Of a stretch of 10,956 bases of DNA, positions 1 to 7,500 are shown in pieces. The stretch spans positions 1 to 10,956 of the forward strand of contig JAJZOA010000217.1 of the NCBI GenBank assembly GCA_021852225.1. The letters run 5' to 3'. The number at the start of each line of letters is the position of its first letter. Position 1 is the stretch's first letter. The notes below the pieces were generated by a model. That model worked only from the letters and a program-made list of their open reading frames with translations, ran no database searches and had not been told where the DNA came from. A program made the translations under genes and the position numbers. This stretch comes from Planctomycetota bacterium. GTDB lineage: Bacteria > Planctomycetota > Phycisphaerae > WQYP01.

Positions 1-616
1 TCAGAGACTCAACGGCTCGGAACTGATTGCCGACGTATTGGCGGGAATCCAATTCGAAAATGGAGTTAAAAAACAGGCCGCCTGATTTGCTTCCGTCCAC
101 AACTTTTGATAGTATCTCCCGCTCACACGCACCTGCCCCACCTCCGCCAAGGTTTCCGCCGCCTTATCAAAACTGCGTGCATCGGCGTTCTGGCGACAAC
201 ACAACACCCGCAGCCCCAAACTGATCGTCGCCTCCGCCTTGTCTAACAACTGATCAATTGGCGTACAACTTCCAACACCCTTGATCTGCCACCGCCGACG
301 CTTCAACTCCACGCGGCCATTGGCCGTGGCCGTACTGCGGTTCTCAGGACCCTTGTTCCGCAAGCGTTTACCCGTTACCGCATCCACCGGGGGAAAAAGC
401 GGCTTGCGCCGCATCCATCCGCATCTGCAAGGCCTTTTCGAAGGCCTTGCGGCGAAACGCCGCAATCGCATCTCGAACCTGCATCTCGCTGCCATTAATC
501 CACGCCCCATCCGGTGCCCTGTTCACCGCTTCGGCAACCTCCCGCAGCATGCCCTGCGTCATCTCCCGCATCTCCTCAAAGTACGTGTCTACCTTGATCA
601 CTGGGCCACCATCCAT
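1..616 (-). pseudogene. ISKra4-like transposase N-terminal part, frameshifted and cut by window edge
   Basis: The reading starts at an ATG (616-614) preceded on its own strand by AAGGAG with a 7-nt gap. The first frame gives about 75 codons of a helical N-terminus (MDGGPVIKVDTYFEE...) ending in AQAAFSP, then hits a stop at 370-368. The protein clearly continues one frame over as PVDAVTGKRLRNKGP, then VELKRRRWQIKGVG, then a stretch with ATISLGLRVLCC and SFDKAAETLAEV. From memory these segments follow the order of planctomycete ISKra4-family transposases: RNKG, a WR-type strand, a 'DEAE-tisLGvRE' helix, then 'F..AAe.La...QV'. The frame change falls on a run of five T and five C (complement of 389-398) and fits one extra base. 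After GRYYQKL (around 105) the likeness fades, and a stop at 3-1 closes the frame, so the catalytic part is missing or outside the window. Inactive remnant; family assignment from recollection. Confidence 0.62.
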
Positions 617-629
617 AACTGTACTCCTT

Positions 630-646
630 GGGTCAGTCCTTGACCC
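630..646. promoter_or_regulatory. perfect 6-bp inverted repeat just upstream of the transposase ribosome-binding site
   Basis: GGGTCA and TGACCC are separated by five bases. The repeat touches the AAGGAG ribosome-binding site of the transposase (complement of 624-629). It could be an operator, or an mRNA hairpin that limits transposase translation, as many insertion sequences have near their left end. It has no T-run, so it is not a classical terminator. Function is inferred from position only. Confidence 0.25.
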
Positions 647-896
647 GGTTAAACTTCACGCAACCACACGATTGCTATGCACTTATCCTACCAAATTAGC
701 CCTGCCCGGAAAAATTGCCACGCCTGGAAACACTGTCGCACCCGGGTAGACTTGCTCTGGCCGCCGGTCCAAGTTACTTTAATAGCGTGCCGCACTGGCC
801 TGCGGTTTACGGTCCGGCTAGAATATCCGCCGTGTGCCCGCATCGGTTCTGATGTGGCTCGCTGCGGCGGCCTGAACAGCGGAGGCTTGAATCATT

Positions 897-1550
897 ATGC
901 GTACGCAAACCATACGTGGTGCACTTTTTGGCAGCGCCATGCTGCTGGCATCTGTCGCTGGTGCTTTTCTGGCCGTTCCGGCCGGGTTGGCCCATCATTT
1001 GGCCCCGCGTCCATCGCTGGTGACGCGAAGCTGGCAAATAACATTCCGGCATTCAGCACCCAAAAGGCTGATGGTAGTCCGCGGCAGCGGCACAGCGCAA
1101 CATGTTGTGAAATATTGGTTTATGACTTATACAGTCATTAATAATACCCATAAGGATATGTTTTTTAATCCCCAATTTGAACTGATCGCTGATAACGGCA
1201 AGATTCTGGCGCCGGTGGCAGCCGTTGCGCCGCGGCTTTTCAATAAAATAAAGGCGGTTTCCGCTAAACCGTTTCTTATTAACCCAATGCTGATCGCCGG
1301 CCGGCTCCTTCAGGGTGCCGATAACGCCAAGCAGAGTGTTGTAGTCTTTACCCATTTGCCCGCGACCGCACGCGGCTTTCGGCTGTTTATCAGCGGCCTG
1401 TCCGGTGAAACGGCGACCCAAAAAGACCCGATTACCGGCCGAAATATTGTACTTCATAAAACATTGGTGCTGCACTACTGGATTCCGGGCCATTCCATTC
1501 ACATAACTCCCCGACCGCAGCTTTTAAGCCATACTTGGGTAATGAAGTAA
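897..1550 (+). CDS. secreted Phycisphaerae-type hypothetical protein (217 aa)
   Basis: The start is an ATG with GGAGG at 881-885, 11 nt upstream. Residues 1-32 form a signal peptide: MRTQ, a basic residue, the hydrophobic stretch GALFGSAMLLASVAGAFLAV, then small residues before HHLAPRP. The mature part is about 185 aa and beta-rich. It opens with RSWQITFRHSAPKRLMV and continues with YWFMTYTVINNT and FELIADNGKI. That pattern ('W.i.f.h..P.ri.v', then 'wYMtYTVtNnT', then 'f.l.tDnGk') recurs in many exported proteins of unknown function in Phycisphaerae, and the 'tyTVtNnT' part suggests an immunoglobulin-like or CARDB-like sandwich. No catalytic motif, lipobox or C-terminal anchor is visible. It is probably periplasmic or surface-associated. 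It stands alone, with no close co-directional neighbour on either side. Confidence 0.85.
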   Translation: MRTQTIRGALFGSAMLLASVAGAFLAVPAGLAHHLAPRPSLVTRSWQITFRHSAPKRLMVVRGSGTAQHVVKYWFMTYTVINNTHKDMFFNPQFELIADNGKILAPVAAVAPRLFNKIKAVSAKPFLINPMLIAGRLLQGADNAKQSVVVFTHLPATARGFRLFISGLSGETATQKDPITGRNIVLHKTLVLHYWIPGHSIHITPRPQLLSHTWVMK

Positions 1551-1767
1551 TTCGCCTTGCAAATATGCCTTAAGACGGCCGACGGACGCCCCCGGGGCCG
1601 TGGAAAGCCGGTTAAAGCACTGTTTTCGGGTATTTCTTAAAAAGAAATACAACAAACCTTCGATCAGGGTGTTGTATTAATTGGATGCTGATCAGCCGCG
1701 CAATGCGGACCCCGGCTGAGTTTAAAGTGCAGACAACAGCTGTCCGCCTATGAAATGGAGTCAGGCA
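1551..1767 (+). promoter_or_regulatory. hairpin-rich intergenic leader ahead of the PLDc_N mini-gene
   Basis: This 217-bp gap shows no convincing ORF but four inverted repeats. ACGGCC/GGCCGT (1575-1580 with 1596-1601) is GC-rich and may end the upstream transcript, though no T-run follows. GTATTTCTT/AAGAAATAC (1630-1638 with 1642-1650) is a perfect 9-bp stem with a 3-nt loop. ATACAACA/TGTTGTAT (1647-1654 with 1670-1677) is a perfect 8-bp stem that reuses ATAC of the previous one, so the two cannot form together. CAGCCG/CGGCTG (1693-1698 with 1713-1718) encloses a small CGC-AAT-GCG stem. This may be a structured 5' leader of the following gene, with alternative folds. I do not recognise a known riboswitch class. 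Confidence 0.35.
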
Positions 1768-1944
1768 ATGTATTATGTTCTTGGATTGTTATACTTGGTC
1801 ATCAGTATTGTTATGATCCTCGAAATAATTAAAGCCGAAGTACCCAATTCCACAAAAATACTCTGGATTGTAGTTATATTGGTACTTCCGTATATTGGCA
1901 TTCTGCTTTATTACTTCATCGGCCGCCGGAAGATGATCGGCTGA
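1768..1944 (+). CDS. PLDc_N-domain small two-helix membrane protein (58 aa)
   Basis: The product is a 58-residue integral membrane mini-protein. Helix 1 is about residues 2-21 (YYVLGLLYLVISIVMILEII). A short polar stretch KAEVPNSTK follows, then helix 2 is about residues 31-51 (ILWIVVILVLPYIGILLYYF), ending in GRRKMIG. The 'K-LW-hhhhhhLP-hG-LLYYfiGR' signature is that of the PLDc_N family (phospholipase D-nuclease N-terminal segment, PF13396). In bacteria this often occurs alone as a short membrane protein of unknown role, without the catalytic HKD domain, as here. I chose ATG 1768 because GGAG (1756-1759) lies 8 nt upstream and the protein then begins with the helix. ATG 1750, six codons earlier, is possible but has no ribosome-binding site. 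The basic C-terminus suggests it stays in the cytoplasm. Confidence 0.82.
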   Translation: MYYVLGLLYLVISIVMILEIIKAEVPNSTKILWIVVILVLPYIGILLYYFIGRRKMIG

Positions 1945-2030
1945 GCCGGCCCGACCTCGGTTTGCGGTGTGTACCATGCAGGCTCTGAATTACACCCATC
2001 ACTGCCGCCTGACGGAAAGGAAGTGAACCG

Positions 2031-3608
2031 ATGCCCGTCACCCGCCACCTGTTACATACCGCCGCATCAATCTTTTCCCGCGATTTGGCGGGACACACCA
2101 TCCGGCCGGGGCATCAGCGGGAAAATACGGGAATTCGATGGATCAGCTTTTGCCGTGTGCCGGCGGGCGCGGCGATAGGCCTGTCCTTGTTTGCCGCGGC
2201 CGCACCGGTAGCGGGCAAAACGAGCGAAAATCAGGGTTTCAATGTAACATTGGCCGTCACTGGAACCAAACCGCTTCCTTCCGCGGCCGCGATGCGCAGC
2301 GCCAGTCGCAGCGTAGCCTCGCAGTTCAGCGAGAAATACAAAAAGATTACGCCCAATAATTGTGAACTTTTCGCCACATCGCTGGTGGACAAATTTTCCG
2401 TGGATTCCTCCGAACCGGCATTGCAGTATGCCGCACTGGAAATGGCCGTGCGGCTTGCCGGAAAAGCGGGCGATCCACGGCTGGGGCTAAATGCGGTTCA
2501 GGCGATTCTTAATCAATACAAAGCCAACCCCTATAAACTTTCGGCCGCGTTATTTACAGCGCTTGGCGCATCATCCATACAAATTCATCCACGGCGGAGC
2601 TTTGCCCTGCTCCAGAAGCTGGAGAAAAAGGCTATTGCCGCCAATGATTTCAGCGATTCGATCGCCTTGGCAAAGGCCGGCCTGGCAATCCGGCGCCGCA
2701 ACGCGTGGATTAAACTCGGCCGCCACCAAAAACAGTTGATCAACCAGAGTAAACTGGGGGATCGCGCGTGGATTTTCTACCGGGTTCTGCCGGCATACCT
2801 GCGTTCGCACCCAACGAATACGGGGGCGAATCTGGGTGCCGCAGCTTTTGCCGCCGCAGTGCATAACGACTGGACCACGGCATCGCGTTATCTTTCCGGT
2901 GCGAAAATCAGTCAAGCCGACCATATGGCAACTTTGGCGCAGGATAATTCCGTGACCGGCCATTTGAAATTGGCGGCGGAATGGTGGAAGCTTGCGGAAA
3001 AGGGGGGCCGGCCGGGCGGTATTTTGGTTAAGATTGCCGCGGGCCAGCAATATGATTCGGCCATCGAAGCCCTGCCCAAAGCCATGCCGGTTTTGCTTGC
3101 CGGCCAGTCACGGCAACAAATTCGTCGTCTTTTCCGGCAAATCCGGACCGCCGCCGCCCGCACCACCGGGCCTGCCGACAAACGACTGGCCATGCTGATG
3201 ATCAACGGACTGCGGCCGGCACAAACTCTGCGCCGACAATACAAAGCAGCGCAACGAGCACTGGAAAACGGACGAAAATCCGGCCGCCGGGAATTTGCTG
3301 TCGGCGCATACGAATGTTTCGTAAAGGATAATTGGAGCAGGGGACTGGAATATCTTGCGGATTCCCACAACGGCTTCATTGCCCGCGTGGCCCGCGCGGA
3401 CACCGCCAATGCGACAAAAGCAAGGCAGTTAATGACGCTCGGGCAGGCGTGGCTGCGCATCGGCCGACAGTTCACGGGTGTCATGCGCTATAATATCGAA
3501 CGTCATGGCCTTTCCTGCCTGCTTGCCGTGCCGCGGCAGAAGCTCAGTTCGGACCAGCGGACAGCCCTTGCGTCGCTGCAATCACGGCTGGATGAAAATG
3601 AATATTAG
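2031..3608 (+). CDS. exported helical-repeat (TPR-like) planctomycete protein (525 aa)
   Basis: ATG 2031 is preceded by AAGGAAG about 8 nt upstream. The first ~40 residues are basic and polar, followed by the hydrophobic stretch AAIGLSLFAAAAPVAG (47-62). That makes a signal peptide with an unusually long n-region, or a start placed too early. The rest is almost wholly alpha-helical. Residues 112-165 (ELFATSLVDKF, LQYAALEMAVRLAGKAGDPRLGLNA) match a module I associate with planctomycete repeat proteins ('lld.a.....p...y.ll..A..lA..agD...al.a'). Two more related units follow at about 265-372 (HNDWTTASRYL, AAEWWKLAEK, YDSAIEALP) and 421-520 (KDNWSRGLEYL, GQAWLRIGRQ, YNIERHGLSCL). The fold is probably a tetratricopeptide-like solenoid used for protein binding in the periplasm. 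No catalytic domain is visible. Its stop overlaps by 4 bp the stop of the convergent gene at 3605. Confidence 0.82.
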   Translation: MPVTRHLLHTAASIFSRDLAGHTIRPGHQRENTGIRWISFCRVPAGAAIGLSLFAAAAPVAGKTSENQGFNVTLAVTGTKPLPSAAAMRSASRSVASQFSEKYKKITPNNCELFATSLVDKFSVDSSEPALQYAALEMAVRLAGKAGDPRLGLNAVQAILNQYKANPYKLSAALFTALGASSIQIHPRRSFALLQKLEKKAIAANDFSDSIALAKAGLAIRRRNAWIKLGRHQKQLINQSKLGDRAWIFYRVLPAYLRSHPTNTGANLGAAAFAAAVHNDWTTASRYLSGAKISQADHMATLAQDNSVTGHLKLAAEWWKLAEKGGRPGGILVKIAAGQQYDSAIEALPKAMPVLLAGQSRQQIRRLFRQIRTAAARTTGPADKRLAMLMINGLRPAQTLRRQYKAAQRALENGRKSGRREFAVGAYECFVKDNWSRGLEYLADSHNGFIARVARADTANATKARQLMTLGQAWLRIGRQFTGVMRYNIERHGLSCLLAVPRQKLSSDQRTALASLQSRLDENEY

Positions 3609-3925
3609 ACCAATGCATTGATGCGTGCGGAAAACGCCGCCCGCTTCCGCTGCTTGGCCTCGTCTTGTTCCCCGCGTATGACCACCCGGTAGGTTCCATT
3701 GGTGATTGGATTCGTGACCTGAAAATCGGAAAAGACTTTTTGGGTGCCTGCGTTCCGCAACCCGAAAATCTGCTCCTGCCCGTACTGCCTTCGCAAGGCG
3801 ATCTGCCACTCTTCCAGGCCCGTTTTCGCCGGTTGAACAAGGTGTGAAACCTTCCGTGCTTTTGTCGGCTGCGCATCAGGCTGGTGGCGGCTGGATCCGG
3901 CTGATTTGGCCGATTTGATTTTCAT
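3605..3925 (-). pseudogene. truncated N-terminal fragment of a planctomycete SNF2/SWIM-type helicase
   Basis: The reading gives 106 aa. The ATG at 3925 has GAGGA about 9 nt upstream. Residues 1-35 are basic and low-complexity (MKIKSAKSAG..., PTKARKV). Then come LEEWQIALRRQYGQEQIFGL, VFSDFQVTNP and GTYRVVIRG. I recall this order (EWQ.aLRRqfG.EQ.F.l.N.G, vFSeF.VtNP, YRVaIRG) as the extreme N-terminus of large SNF2-type DEAD/DEAH helicases of planctomycetes, where a SWIM-type zinc finger (CxC...CxH) and the ATPase core follow. Here the conserved part stops at IRGEQ, a charged tail DEAKQRKRAAFSARINALV follows, and the frame ends. No zinc finger or Walker motifs appear in any frame nearby. It is therefore probably a remnant, or a stand-alone version of this domain. 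The ribosome-binding site and open frame mean translation is possible. Its end overlaps the convergent 525-aa gene by 4 bp. Confidence 0.5.
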
Positions 3926-4023
3926 TTCTGCGATCCTCGTGAAATGGTTGCGAACGGGCCGGTGCCGGTTATGGCCACGCCAGTGACGGCGAATGTACAT
4001 TCTGCGCATTGAAGAGACATCAT
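3922..4023 (-). CDS. possible 33-aa leader peptide ORF coupled to the helicase-fragment gene
   Basis: A short ORF starts at tandem ATGs (4023-4021 and 4020-4018), with a perfect GGAGGT (complement of 4031-4036) 7 nt before the first. It encodes MMSLQCAECTFAVTGVAITG plus 13 more residues. Its TGA overlaps the next ATG as ATGA (3925-3922), the classic geometry for translational coupling. Two cysteines in a CAEC arrangement and a hydrophobic centre are visible, but I recognise no family. The strong ribosome-binding site and overlap argue for translation. The short length and lack of recognisable homology argue for caution. Confidence 0.35.
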   Translation of the reverse strand: MMSLQCAECTFAVTGVAITGTGPFATISRGSQK

Positions 4024-4129
4024 TTGGTTTACCTCCATCGTGGCATCACGTGCGTGAAATGCCAGCTTCACCTGCCAGTGGTTATGGTGGCGAATAACCG
4101 CTCGGTCGTCGAGGCGCAAATAGTTTTTG

Positions 4130-4143
4130 CGAATCGCGATTCG
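4130..4143. promoter_or_regulatory. 14-bp perfect palindrome, candidate operator
   Basis: CGAATCGCGATTCG is fully self-complementary. It sits in the divergent intergenic region about 420 bp before the NTPase start and about 105 bp before the minus-strand mini-ORF. A shorter palindrome built from the same half-site (GAATCGATTC, 4511-4520) lies downstream. A dimeric repressor site is the natural reading, but this is inferred from symmetry and place only. Confidence 0.35.
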
Positions 4144-4383
4144 GCAATAGGTGTGTGCCCATCAGGCGTGAGGGAGCATCAGTTGGCCAATGTCATCAGA
4201 GGTGAAAATCGTGGCTGTCCCGTTTGTCGGGCGAGACTCCCAACCCCCAGAAAGAAATCAGAGACACTGGCGGGCCAACTGGGGGGCGGGCGTCTTGCCA
4301 GCCAGGTAGCGGAATCAATTCAGCCGCCCGCGTCAGAACAGGTGAACAGGAGAGAGTGACAGTAAGCCGCAGGAGGCGCAGCA

Positions 4384-4491
4384 ATGTTGGGGCGACATCC
4401 ATGCTTTTGTCCTGTCCTTATGTGCTCAACTCACGGCTCTCTCCGACCTCTTGTCTGCATTGCCGCGGCAATGCTTTTCCCTTCCCGGTAA
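4384..4491 (+). CDS. possible 35-aa upstream ORF in the NTPase leader
   Basis: ATG 4384 follows a perfect AGGAGG (4371-4376) with a 7-nt gap, the best ribosome-binding site in this leader. The ORF ends at TAA 4489-4491, 74 bp before the preferred NTPase start. The peptide (MLGRHPCFCPVLMCSTHGSL...) has four cysteines and a weakly hydrophobic end. It is out of frame with the NTPase. It could be a regulatory upstream ORF, the remnant of a gene, or chance. I recognise no family. Confidence 0.25.
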   Translation: MLGRHPCFCPVLMCSTHGSLRPLVCIAAAMLFPSR

Positions 4492-4510
4492 AAACGGGCA
4501 CACCCGCCGC

Positions 4511-4520
4511 GAATCGATTC
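4511..4520. promoter_or_regulatory. 10-bp palindrome sharing the GAATCG half-site
   Basis: GAATCGATTC lies 45 bp before the preferred NTPase start and uses the same GAATCG/CGATTC half-sites as the palindrome at 4130-4143, with a shorter centre. Ten-base palindromes arise easily by chance. Only the pairing with the first site makes it worth listing. Confidence 0.2.
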
Positions 4521-4565
4521 AATACCACATTTGCCGGCTATTTCCAACAGCGGCATAATGTTCCC

Positions 4566-7500
4566 ATGGGATCCGACTTCTACATCCCCAGAACCTGCCA
4601 ACGTCGCCCGCCGAGTGGCCAGACAGACGAGGGAGATTCTCCCCACGATTTTATCGTCTCGGAAAATGGTCGCGACAGCATCCCGTGGGGCCAACAGTGC
4701 CTTGTCCTTCTGGGCGAGCCCGGAATAGGAAAAACACGCGAATTCGAAAATGCCGCTGCAATTGCGAAGCTCGCTGGCGAGAAGGTTCTCTATCTGAGCC
4801 TCGGCAGCTTCAGCAGCGTTGAGGAACTTAAGCAGGCCATTACAGGATCGGAAACCTGGAAGGCGTGGCTTAATGGCAAGCATTGCCTGCATCTGTTTCT
4901 CGACAGCCTGGATGAAGGCCGATTATGCATACCGACAATCGGTTGCTCCGTTACCCGGCTTCTGGAATCAGTCAAGATACACTTGCCGCGACTCAACTTG
5001 CGAATTTCCTCGCGCGTGCCAGACTGGCCGCAGGATACGGAACGCAAATTCCAGTCACTGTTTGAGGCCCATGGCGGATGTGCGGTTTACCAACTTCTTC
5101 CGCTTAATGAATCACAGCGGGATCAATGGATCACTGCCTGCGGTCTTGATCAAAAGAATTTTGTCGCTGCGCTTACGCAATCGGAAGTAGTCGCACTGGC
5201 GGAAATTCCATTTACGCTCGTCATGCTTGTCAACATATTTAAGAGGGATAAATGCCTGCCACCTTCAAAGAAGGAAATTTACCAACAGGCCTGCCGCCTG
5301 CTTTGTGAAGAGCAAAATAACAGCCGCCGCGAGCGCCTCATTCCCAACCCGGCCGATCCCGATCATCGGCTGGCCATCGCCACACGCATCGCCGGTTGTG
5401 TTGTATTCGGCAATAAGGGCCTGATCTCAATCGCCAGCGGACTGGAACCGACGGCCAATGGTGCGATCGCAATCAGCGAACTTGCAGGCGAGACAAAACC
5501 GAGGAATGGCAACGGCACCAGCATCAACGAATCCCACATTCGAGATGTGCTGGGAACCGGGCTTTTCCTGAGCACCGACCGCGGCTGTTACCAGTTTGTT
5601 CACCGCTCAATAGCTGAATATCTGGCGGCGCAATACGCAAGGCGATTGATCAATCGACCGGGCAGGCTGCAGGGCCTGTTCTTCAGAATTTTCCCCGGCG
5701 ATCCCCGCCTCTACCCACAACTTGCCACAACGGCCGCATGGCTTGCCAGCATCGAATCGTCGTTCTTTGACCAGGTGGTAAAAAGCGATCCTCTTGTTCT
5801 GCTGCAGGCAGACATTGGCGCATTGAGTGACTCGCAGAAATCCAAGATTGTTGAGTCAATACTCAACGCATTCGCGTCGGACAGGGCCAATGATTTCAAT
5901 ATAAGTGCACGTGAACACTATCGTAAGCTCGCCCACCCGAAACTCGCGGACCAGCTTCGGCCCGTCATAACAGACAAAGCCATGGGCCTAATTCGGCGGC
6001 GATTCGCTATTGACCTTGCAGGGGCGTGTGGGGCAACGCCACTGCTGGATACGCTTGCCGCATTGGCGCTGGATACCGCAGACGATCACCACCTGCGGGA
6101 AAGAGCAGCCTGGGCAATTCACCAGATCGACGATGTTGGGACCGTCCAGCGGGTAAGACGGCTAGTTTGCTCCGACGCCCAGTCAGATCCGGATGATGAA
6201 ATCCGCGGAATTGTCATGATCGCCCTATGGCCGCGCGGACTTATCACAATTCGGCGACTGGCGAAAACGATTCAGCCGCCGCGCCAGCCCAACCTTTACG
6301 GCGCCTTTCGCATGTTTCTGGATTTCCATTTGCTTCAGCACGTTCGCGACCCTGCCGCAGAGCTGCCGATTATTCTTAATTGTTTGTCACAATATGTTAA
6401 TCGCGGCGAATTCGACCGGCTTTCCGATTCTCTCATCCGCCAATCTGCGGGTCTGGCGTCTGGCAACCCGGCGGTATTGCGAGCGCTGGCCAATTACCTG
6501 TGGGCGCGCAGCTCAATTAAAGGACGGCCATTTTCGCACATGGCCGACGCGGAAGATGGGAAGAACATATTTTCGGATGCCCCGCTGCGGCGCGAAATAC
6601 TTGTGGCAATTGCCGAGCTCGCCGGCCCGGAAAGCTTCCACCTCGCTGATAGCCAAAACCTTTTCTCGGCCGGCCTGCTTGTCGCGGAAGATTACAACTG
6701 GCTCATCAATAAGGTCACGACAGAGCTGGATGCCGTGGTGGCCCGGCGCCTCTCCGTGCTTATCAATCAGGTCTATGGGCACGTTCAGTCGGACGATAAG
6801 CTCCAGACGCTATTAGTTGCCGCCAATTCTTGCGAGGCCCTTCGCCTGGAATTTCAAGACATAATTGCACCGGTGGCCCTGAATTCCACCCAAGCCGATA
6901 GTCAGCGTGCGAATTGGCAGACATTTTTGCAAAGGGGATCGGCCGTAAATCAGCCGGCATCAGCCTCGCCAGCGTCGCCAATAGCGTTGTCTGAAGGGCA
7001 ATTTCGCGACCGCGTGGTAGAATTTCTTTTGGCTTGTGAAAAAGGCCGGCCCGATGCGTGGTGGCGCCTTGACTTGCTATTGCAATCCGGGCTGACCGGT
7101 GCAACACATTACGCGTTCCATCCGAACATCCGGGATTTACCCGGCTGGAAGCTGCTCCCTGACGAACTGTATCCACGCCTGCGAGCAGCTGCGCTGGCCT
7201 ATTTGCAAAACGGCGATCCACGTGATGCCGAATGGATAGGTAGTGGAACGTTCCGCCAATGTTCCCTTGCGGGCTTCCGCGCGCTGGTGTTATTGCATGA
7301 ATTGCCCTCCGCAGAATCTAACGCGATCGGCACGCATTGCTGGAACAAATGGATTCCAACGATCCTGCACTTTCCCCGAATTTCCGGCATCGGGGGCGAA
7401 TCTGACATTCCCTGTAAGATTACCGCAGCCGCATACCACGCCGATCCAGATCAATTTATTGAGGCATTGCGGAATAAAATTGACCTTGAGAATAGGAAGC

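Larger units (their letters stand above)
4024..4565. other. non-coding leader between the helicase fragment and the STAND NTPase
   Basis: These 540 bp lie between divergent genes and hold no ORF I would defend as a protein gene. Open frames run through on both strands, including the one in phase with the NTPase from 4224, but their translations are Arg/Pro/Ser-rich and resemble nothing known to me. Visible elements are a 6-bp hairpin (CGCAAA/TTTGCG, 4115-4120 with 4126-4131), a 14-bp palindrome at 4130-4143, a second palindrome at 4511-4520, and a ribosome-binding site with mini-ORF at 4371-4491. Promoters for both flanking genes should lie here, but no -35/-10 pair is clear. Confidence 0.5.

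Noticed and set aside
27..224. 65-codon plus-strand ORF inside the transposase remnant
   Set aside because: Antisense to recognisable transposase sequence, proline-rich, no ribosome-binding site.
752..780. Possible promoter TTGCTC, 17 bp, TACTTT ahead of the 217-aa gene
   Set aside because: The match to sigma-70 boxes is partial and the spacing common by chance; not strong enough to list.
677..1141. 154-codon plus-strand ORF overlapping the start of the 217-aa gene
   Set aside because: It runs through a non-genic stretch and then the wrong frame of a gene with a clear signal peptide and ribosome-binding site. The translation is Cys/Arg-rich and motif-free.
2912..3484. 190-codon minus-strand ORF inside the 525-aa gene
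   Set aside because: It is the antisense shadow of a GC-rich coding frame. It is Arg/Ser/Ala-rich without motifs, whereas the plus-strand product has a signal peptide and repeat structure.
4009..4359. 116-codon plus-strand ORF in the NTPase leader with CVKC and CPVC pairs
   Set aside because: The spacing of the Cys pairs suggested a zinc ribbon, but there is no ribosome-binding site, the composition is irregular, and it crosses the two divergent leaders.
4224..4565. In-frame N-terminal extension of the NTPase (114 codons from ATG 4224)
   Set aside because: The extension is Arg/Pro/Ser-rich with no recognisable motif, lacks a ribosome-binding site at 4224, and spans palindromes and a competing mini-ORF. 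The family-like FYIPR start lies at 4566.
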